Source of the DNA: Hemileia vastatrix
Lineage: Eukaryota; Basidiomycota; Pucciniomycetes; Pucciniales; Zaghouaniaceae
Assembly (NCBI GenBank): GCA_030280995.1
Contig: JASXTE010000060.1
Location: forward strand, 109,780-173,779
Length of the DNA: 64,000 bases
Direction of reading: 5' to 3'
Shown here: positions 59,789 to 64,000 of the stretch, piece after piece
How positions within the stretch are numbered: the first letter of the stretch is position 1
How the letters are laid out: each line of letters starts with the position of its first letter
Position numbers and translations under genes: made by a program
The notes under the pieces: generated by a model
The model's input: only the letters and a program-made list of their open reading frames with translations
What the model was told of the DNA's origin: nothing
Databases searched by the model: none

Positions 59789-62700
59789 CTAAGATTTTTT
59801 CTTTTTATACTTTTTTAATAGAGTAGGAAAGTTTGAAATTTCTTTACCAGGTATCCATGCATCATATTCAGATGACTTATTTTTAAATCTCAATAAATAC
59901 TCAGTACCTCTTTCAGAAGTGATAATTCTATCATTGAGAATTTTATCAATTTCTGCAGTTTCTGTGACTTCCTGAGGGTTTTTCTTAGGTCTAACTCTTC
60001 TTTTTGGAAATAAATCCCTTTTGGAAGTATAAGTTTTTAACAGGGAAATGGGGAAAAAAGGATGTTTTCTATCATATGGATAGTATAACACAACTTCAAC
60101 TGCATTATCTCCAATCATTTTTTTCACAACAAAAGGACCCACAAAAGGATCTTTTGATTTGTTTTTACCCTGTAAACTGAAGTGGACAGTAGATATCAAC
60201 ACTTCATCACCCTCTTTAAATGTGTGTTCTTTATGGGATTTATGCCATCTTTTCTTCTCATATTCAAATGCTTTATCAATACAAGATTGAGCATGTTTTC
60301 TGCACATTTGTTGCATTTGAACAAAAGATTTGACACCAGGGTGTAATTCCAATTTAGGCAATTTACTATTGAGTATTTGAGCAGGAGTATGAGGGACATA
60401 ACCTAGCCAAAGCTCAAAAGGTTTATTTTGAGTAACAGAGTGAACAGTGCTATTATAAGCAAATTCAAGACCAGGTAATAAGGTGACCCAGTCATGAGTA
60501 AATCTGTCATTGTCTCTATATTCCAATCCAAAGGCACAATAACTTCTAATCATATCCTCTATAGTTTGAATCATTCTTTCAGCTAGACCATCAGTTTGGG
60601 GATGGTGAGCAGTAGATAATCTTAATTCTCAACCACATATATCCATTAGAGACATCCAGAATTCAGATGTAAATTTTGGATCTCTGTCAGATATAATGGC
60701 TCTAGGGAATCCAAATATATTGAACATATTACACCACCATAAGAAAGCCAAGTCTTTGGTGGAGACATCTTTATGGGTGGGAACAAATTTGCACATTTTA
60801 GTAAATCTATCCACTATTACCCAACAAGAGTTATAATTTTCTTTACCTGCAATAGGAAGACCAGTGACAAAATCCATATTAATGATTTGCCAGGGAACAT
60901 CAGGTGCTTCAATTTGCTGTAATAACCCTTCTCTCTTAACAGTCATTCTTTTGGATTTCTGGCATGAATCACAAGATTCAACATATAATTTTGATCTTCA
61001 GACATATTAGCCCACCAAGCAGTGTTTTTGAGTCTAATCAATGTCTTCTCAAGATCAAAATGACCAGCTAATATGTCATCATGACAAAGTTTGAGGATAA
61101 TTTCTTTCATAGAAGGAGAAATTACAATTACATTAGTAAGTTTTCTTCTATAATAAATATATCCATCTTCAAGAGAAAACTTTCCTTTAATCAAAGCATT
61201 CTGATATTTAGCAGGAAGAGTTTTAATCAATGCCTGAATAGAAGCATTTTTAGGATCATTCAAGATAGTAACTAATTTATTTAAATCAGAATCTTTATCA
61301 TATGAATCCAAAATTAATTGTAATAACTCCTCTTCCATATCAACTATTAATATACCATGGATATGAACAGTATCATCTTCAGGTACATAAACAGGATTTG
61401 AGTCATTATTTGGCAGAGGCAATCTAGACAGCATATCAACATTGGAGTGAACATTTCCAGCCCTATGGATAATTGTCATCCATCCTCTGTATTCTTGAAG
61501 AGCAAGTTGCCACCTGAACATATGTCTGTTAGTTGTCTTCAGGTTTAAGAGGGACTTTGCAGCACTACAGTCAGTTACCAATTCAAATTTTTGGTCATCT
61601 AGATAGTAATGAAGCTTCTCAAGAGCCCAAACAGCTGCTAAGCACTCTAATTGAGTGGCACCATATTTCAATTCACTATTTCTCAAGGTTCTTGAAATAT
61701 AAAAAATTACAACCTTTGAGGATTTATCATTTATAATTTGTTTCTGGTGAAGGGCAGCACCCAGACCAACAAAGCTAGCATCTGTGTATAGGACAAAAGG
61801 TTTGTTGAAATCTGGAAGAGCCAATATAGGGGCTGTCATTAAGCAACTTTTTAATGTATCAAAAGCTTTTTGACAGTCATTATTCCAGAGAAAGGCAACA
61901 TCTTTTCTGGTTAGTTTTGTAAGAGGTAGGCTATGACCTGATAATTTTTAATATATTGTCTATAATAGCCACACATACCCAAAATACTTTGGATTTCTCT
62001 CACAGAAGTTGGTGCTTTCACATTTTGAATGGCAGCAACTTTGTTTTGGTCTACACAAATTTGTAAGCCTGACACAACATGACCAAGGACTTTCAAGGAT
62101 TGAAAACCAAATTTACACTTTTTTAAGGACAAGGTCATATTGATTTCATCTATTTTATGGAAAACTCTATTTAAGTGAATCATATGATCATCAAAAGTTT
62201 TAGAAAAAATTATAATGTCATCAATATAAACCATGAGCCATCCTTAAATTATTTCCTGATTGAAAGTGTTATCCATGACTTTTTGAAAAACTGAAGGAGT
62301 ATTTTTAGGGCAAAATGGAATCCTAACATACTTATATATTCCCATATGAGTAGCAATAAGCAAAAAGTTTTGAGAATTTTTCTCAACTGGAACTTGATGA
62401 TATCCTTTATTACCATCCAGACAACTAATAAAATTTGCACCTTTCAAGGTAGCATGTATTTAATTAATTCTGGGTAAAGGATAAATATCATCAACAGTAT
62501 AAGTTTTTAATGCTCTGTAATCACCACATAATCTAGCCTTATCTTTTTTATAAGAAATCAAGACTGGGGAGATGACACAATATTTGGGGGTGACATCCAC
62601 TTTCTCAATGATATTCATTTTTAATAATGTGGCAATATTATCTTCAATATCCTTTCTTTTTGTTGGAGAAGCAGGATATGGTTTTTTCTTAAGACTAGGA

Positions 62701-64000
62701 GGGATATCACTCAAGTTACAAGATAAAGTAATTTTCATTTCTTCCTGAACAACTCCTAAGACATGAGTGCCATGAGCAAAAGCCATAGGGAAAGAGGTAA
62801 TTGAGGCAATAATAGAATCTTTTTGTTCACTAGTTAACTGATCACCAAAAGAAGCAGTATTTATTTCATATAATAAATCATCCATTTCAATTGTTGATCT
62901 GCCTTTACACTAGATTAGTGAGTTACAAGACTTTAAAAGATGCCCAGAAGGTTTTCTAGAGGAGGAAATTTTGAATTTCCTTTTTCCATTCAATCCCAAG
63001 GTGAAGATATTTTTTGCTGGGTCCAATTTCACACCAAACATGGTTAAAATATCATTACCCATAATAAACCAATCGCTTAAATTATCATTTTGCATGACAA
63101 AAAATTCAAAAATAGCTCTGAAAAAACCACCATTATATTTGAAGAATACAGAGCTTTTGTATTTGCCAATAGGAATTAAGGTAGAACCATACCCTCTCCA
63201 TTTTTCAGAAGTTATAGGTAATAATTTAATCAAATAATCCTTATCTACTGAAGCTAAAGCCTTTTCAGAGACTACACTTCCTCCAGCACCAGATTCAAGA
63301 ACCACATCAACATTCTTACCATTAATGATAACAGGTTCTTTCAAGGGGGATATGGCTATAGAATTGTTAGTAATATCTTTAATTATTTCAGCATTTTCCA
63401 CTGAAGATAAATCCAATACAGATTCTTCAGATATATTCTCTAATTAATGGACATCCTATTTTAACATTAAAACATTTTTAACAGAGTCATTGCCATAGGA
63501 GGTATTACTCTCACAATCACTAGAAGAATTATTGACATCAATTTCAGCTTGATCAGTGTCTTCAGTTGGTTCAACAAGATGAATTTTCTTGTCACAAACA
63601 TGACCCTTTTGCCATGGTTTGTTACATTTATAACAAGTATTTGTTGCATACTTTTTAGGTGCAACTGGGGCAGAGGATTTACCAGATTTTTCTGGGAGCT
63701 TTGAAGAAGGTTTATTCTGATCATTATAAGATTTACCAAGGTAATTCTTTGGTTCATATCTATGGTTGAGTAGTACCTCATTACAGATATTAATGAAAGA
63801 AGAATTTTCCCTTACATGCTCTGTTCTAGACACAATCAAGTCTCTAAGAGAATTTGGTAATTTATACAAGATTTTATCTCTCCAAATATCATAATCCATA
63901 TTTGGATCAATTGCTCTTAGGATTTTTGTTATTTTCATAAGAAAAACAATGGGCTTTTCAACAGAGGATGATACATATTTAGTATTCTCATACAGTCTTT
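59789..64000 (-). pseudogene. gag-pol pseudogene of Gypsy E
   Basis: Minus strand. It enters from the right edge in gag (YENTKYVSSSVEKP) and runs without a frameshift into pol (KITKILRAIDPNMDYDIW), unlike D. Visible: CYKCNKPWQKGHVC, protease with VVLESGAGGSVVS (the catalytic Asp is replaced by Glu), RT YIDD, RNase H FVLYTDASFVGLGAALHQ, integrase with DRDPKFTSEFW and a chromodomain-like EYLLRFKNKSSEYDAWIPG. Stops lie near 63456, 63445, 62910, 62460, 62243 and 60629; one-base deletions near 61927 and 60990 shift the frame. Closely similar to A throughout. A purine tract (complement of 59753-59765) precedes the LTR. Confidence 0.9.

Larger units (their letters stand above)
36576..64000 (-). mobile_element. 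Gypsy chromovirus E (minus strand), right-truncated by the window
   Basis: Related to A, with gag-pol on the minus strand from 64000 to 59789 and a 3' LTR from 59752 leftwards. The LTR is split by Gypsy C (37252-59188) and ends at 36576 with TGTTGGCC on the plus strand, the complement of a GGCCAACA end. The left flank is TCAAG. Without C the LTR would be 1236 bp, close to the 1178 bp of A. The 5' LTR lies outside the window. Multiple stops and frameshifts in pol. Confidence 0.85.

Overview
The window reads as a stretch of eukaryotic, most plausibly fungal, heterochromatin built entirely from transposable elements inserted into one another. I see no host gene, no tRNA or rRNA gene, no CRISPR array and no bacterial-type operon. 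Evidence for a fungus: Ty3/Gypsy chromoviruses with gag-pol and a chromodomain-like tail, PIF/Harbinger transposons, very AT-rich sequence, and short GT-AG introns of 50 to 68 bp. The rust-like (basidiomycete) flavour of the Harbinger and Gypsy proteins is inference from general familiarity, not a search result.

Layout. 1-4905: end of an old Gypsy chromovirus (B) with gag and integrase remnants, a CACTA-like MITE and an LTR fragment. It sits inside a decayed Harbinger element (H3) that ends at 7650. 8384-9402: an LTR-like repeat (S) hit by a second Harbinger (H2) starting at 9403. H2 is split by a solo LTR (10118-10939, duplication GTATG) and by Gypsy A (12007-34886, duplication GAAAG). Gypsy A is split in turn by a 10.5-kb TIR element carrying a ~606-bp satellite array (17270-27751) and by an intact Harbinger H1 (29801-33009, duplication TAATA). 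34887-36575 is further H2-like sequence. From 36576 to the right edge lies minus-strand Gypsy E, closely related to A. Its 3' LTR was split by Gypsy C (37252-59188), and C was split by Gypsy D (47114-55954, duplication TCTTC).

How they work. B, A, E and D are chromoviruses: gag, protease, reverse transcriptase, RNase H, integrase with GPY/F module, and chromodomain-like C-terminus. Only D is intact, with two 1177-bp LTRs differing at about eight positions by eye. C is a different Gypsy lineage: gag-protease, a canonical U UUU UUA slippery site, and pol broken by two in-frame TAA codons. Downstream of pol it carries two spliced antisense genes with a six-cysteine motif and a set of repeated hairpin-forming sequences whose stems change in compensating pairs.

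The most unusual items are the antisense genes and covarying hairpins of C, the palindrome-bearing satellite inside the 10.5-kb TIR element, the hairpin series in the leader of B, and a second reading frame overlapping gag that is recognisable in B, A and D.
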